Source: Dipteris shenzhenensis
Taxonomy: Eukaryota; Polypodiophyta; Polypodiopsida; Gleicheniales
Reading direction: 5' to 3' (one strand)
DNA: 64,000 bases
Assembly: GCA_047967505.1 (NCBI GenBank)
Contig: CM106541.1
Positions within the stretch are counted from its first letter, which is position 1. The number at the start of each line of letters is the position of its first letter. The notes beneath the pieces are model-generated. The model did no database searches. It had not been told where the DNA came from and saw only the letters and a list, made by a program, of their open reading frames with translations. Shown one piece after another: positions 61,862-64,000 of this stretch. The translations under genes and the position numbers were made by a program.

Positions 61862-62345
61862 CAATCCGTACAAAAGTACGAAACTATACGGAATGTACAG
61901 TCAAGCTGTACAACTGATGACAATCCGTACAAAAGTACGAAACTATACGGAATGTACAGTTAGGCTGTACGAATCTAACGGCAATGTACCGCGAGCTATA
62001 CAACAATGTACGGATCTGATCGGCAGTTTGTACGGACGACGAGCTGATGGCACGGGCTTGTATGCACGGATGGGCTACAGGCTGTACGGCGCCTGTGTAC
62101 GGAATGTATAGGCAACTGCACGGGCTGATGCAATGGTACGAGGATCTGTAGGGGCGGTACGACGACGTACGGACGGAGCTGTACGGCGATCTCGGACGGA
62201 GCTGTACGGCTGTACAGACGGGGCTGTACGGCAATCTCAGACGGAACGGGGCTGTTCGGCTGTACGGGCTGGCGTCGAGTGCAGGTACGGGCAAGCGTGC
62301 GAATGGCGTAGGGCAACTGGGCCTAGTACGGACGTATGGAACAGC
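61862..62345 (-). promoter_or_regulatory. GTAC cluster in copia D leader
   Basis: About 26 GTAC tetramers in 480 bp, in minus sense largely CCGTACAGC and TCCGTACA, between primer-binding site and gag. A 59-bp tandem pair is included (61,862 and 61,921, caatccgtacaaaagtacga...). Same motif class as in copia A, LINE 2 and LINE 3. Function inferred, not shown. Confidence 0.65.
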
Positions 62346-62479
62346 CTAGAATGGCTGTATGGACTGATGCGCAGCTTGCCTCTGAAGATGCACATACGGG
62401 CTGGACTCTTCCAAGCTTGGAATGAAGAGTGACTAGCGAGCAGACTGAAGGAGCTTAGCAAGTGCAGGTCATCGACTTG

Positions 62480-62491
62480 CTCTGATACCAA
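62480..62491 (-). other. Copia D primer-binding site
   Basis: Minus-sense TGGTATCAGAGC next to the 5' LTR; initiator methionine tRNA type. Confidence 0.9.
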
Positions 62492-62492
62492 A

Positions 62493-62754
62493 TGTGAGTG
62501 GAAGGGAGAGAGCAAAGTGTGAGAGCAGGAGCAGGAGAGAGAGAGAGCTGAAAACGATAGTTGCAATAGGTGAGTGTAATACAACTGAAGAGAGTGATAG
62601 GTTTTGTCTAAGTGACAAAACCCTATCCTTCACTAATCGTAGTTAGTGAACTAACTGTGGTTAGGGGGAAAAATCTCTAAGTGAGGGAAAAGTGCCCCTA
62701 GCCTACTTATTACATTACATTGGTCACTGCTAAATTATAACAATAATTCTAACA
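62493..62754 (-). repeat. Copia D 5' LTR
   Basis: 262 bp; minus sense begins TGTTAGAATTATTG and ends CCACTCACA. Bounded by the GCAAT duplication and the primer-binding site. Confidence 0.93.
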
Positions 62755-62759
62755 GCAAT

Positions 62760-64000
62760 GTCTGCCTAGAAAGGTCTTTTGTTCATAGATATGCCATACA
62801 TACATGTATTTGTATTTATAGATATAGAGATAAGGGGAAGCCTCGATTAGGAAGAAGGTGAGCTTACATAAAGCACATTCTCTTCATTCGGTATACAAGT
62901 TGTACTACAAGACAATTCATTTTCGTCTCACCAAAACACTTGATTCTAAGCAAATATATTGGAAAATTTAGCTGGCAATACACTATGAAACAAGATAGAA
63001 ATTTTACAATACGAGCTGTCCCTAAAAAATAAAGTTGGCAACACAGCAGGAACCATAACTAGATAATCCATAAGCATGCCCGATCCCATCACATGAAAGA
63101 AAATGAAAACTCACCAAGAGGCTATTATGTATGATAATCACATGCCGCGTGTATGCACTACACCTCTCTCTACAAGATCCTGAATCCAATACTCGTGACA
63201 GACTACAAAAACCTAAATTCTTACATGGAGAGTCCAATCATAGTCATTGCCTCTTTATTTGATCAAATTAGAGCTGTGATAACGGTAGCCTTGCAAAACC
63301 TAAAGGCTTTTGTCAGATCCATGCTAAGTACCTAATGCGTTGTCTCCATGATAGATCATTGAACAAAGCATTACTTGGACACCGTATCATTGTACTACTG
63401 TAAGCTTATAGCAAATGCCTCATAGAGATGGTAAGTCCCTTAGCACTGTCGTGCACAAAATTTAGAAACAAGTCTCAAAATGAAAAATGTGCAATGCAAC
63501 TCAACCTTCACAAGAGAAGCTAGAAAGAGAAAAAAAGTTTTTGCTTATATGAAGAGGCCACACGTCATATTTTGATAAGAGCTAGCAATTGTTGCTATCC
63601 ATGAGGATTGGGGTCAGAAATAAGCAGTGTTGTGCATCCCAAGATTGTATGGCAGCTAGAAGAGGGCATGCTCAGACTAATTGCAATTCAGCTTGGGGGA
63701 GAAACTTTTACATTGTGAGATAAAGCTGGCTTTGTGAGATGTCCGGAGAAATGGTCCTAGCTAGGTGAAGCACCTTTCAATATGGTACTAGCTAGGTGAT
63801 ATAAGCATACGACTATCACAGAGACAATTTCTTAGTTCTCTTTTAAAGCAGAATTACCAGTTTGGTGTGACTCTGTCAGCAAGGACTTGAGTTTAATTGC
63901 TAAAAGCATCTTGAACAAGTGTTTACAATGTATCTATCACAACATCACACTAGTATGGAGCACTAAGATACATAGTGTATATGTGTACAAGCTATTGTGA
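62760..64000. other. VPS53 intron, nothing recognised
   Basis: 1.24 kb beyond copia D. No VPS53 exon of the N-terminal region, and no transposon domain, can be read on either strand. Confidence 0.55.

Larger units (their letters stand above)
51082..62754 (-). mobile_element. Ty1/copia element D, with gypsy 2 nested in its 3' LTR
   Basis: Target duplication GCAAT at 51,077-51,081 and 62,755-62,759. The 5' LTR is at 62,493-62,754; the 3' LTR is split (51,082-51,176 and 57,845-58,013) by gypsy 2. Without the insert the element is about 5.0 kb. The primer-binding site TGGTATCAGAGC is at 62,480-62,491 (minus sense) and a purine tract (gcaggggg) precedes the 3' LTR. Gag-protease and RT-RNase H frames are long, but a frameshift and a deletion of the integrase C-terminus make it inactive. 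Sense orientation relative to VPS53. Confidence 0.94.

Noticed and set aside
62760-64000. N-terminal VPS53 exon
   Set aside because: No segment matches the conserved part expected upstream of exon a on the minus strand.

Overview
The window is nuclear DNA of a land plant with a large, repeat-rich genome. Ty1/copia, Ty3/gypsy (chromovirus-like), LINE and hAT sequences fill it, and the only host gene I can recognise runs right through it. The scale of the introns and the abundance of LINEs suggest a fern or gymnosperm rather than a compact angiosperm; that is a guess, since nothing here fixes the species.

The host gene is VPS53, the GARP/EARP vesicle-tethering subunit, on the minus strand. Fourteen short exons can be placed between 50,491 and 765. 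All have GT-AG borders and uninterrupted reading, and they follow the order of the plant VPS53 protein. The first exons (N-terminal part) lie beyond 64,000 and the last (C-terminal end) lie below position 1. The whole window is therefore the inside of one gene. Exons sit in three clusters (43,970-50,491; 13,572-14,080; 765-1,026), separated by introns of about 29.9 kb and 12.5 kb, with a further intron of more than 13.5 kb upstream.

Layout in plus coordinates. 1-4,761: last visible exons, then intron with a degenerate CAGTTAGCAT minisatellite. 4,762-10,673: decayed copia element A (+) with CTTAA target duplications. 10,679-13,571: intron with a LINE scrap. 13,572-14,080: two exons. 14,127-18,240: minus-strand LINE pieces with (TC)n tails and a conserved 3' hairpin, surrounding a broken hAT transposase. 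18,422-27,796: copia element C (-), truncated, carrying a hAT-like MITE and split by a complete gypsy element (20,626-26,981, TGAAG duplication). 27,797-39,006: a head-to-tail chain of plus-strand LINEs, each ending in an A-run that abuts a (TG)n tract. 39,340-43,650: further LINE remnants. 43,970-50,491: ten VPS53 exons. 51,082-62,754: copia element D (-, GCAAT duplication), with a young gypsy element (51,177-57,839, ACAAC duplication) inside its 3' LTR. 62,760-64,000: intron.

No transposon here looks autonomous; every polyprotein carries at least one stop or frameshift. The gypsy elements are young by LTR identity. The points most worth following are the large gene that keeps intact exons, the LINE chains built on their own microsatellite tails, the long ORF1-only LINE, and dense GTAC (CCGTACAG/CTGTACGG) clusters in the leaders of otherwise unrelated retroelements.
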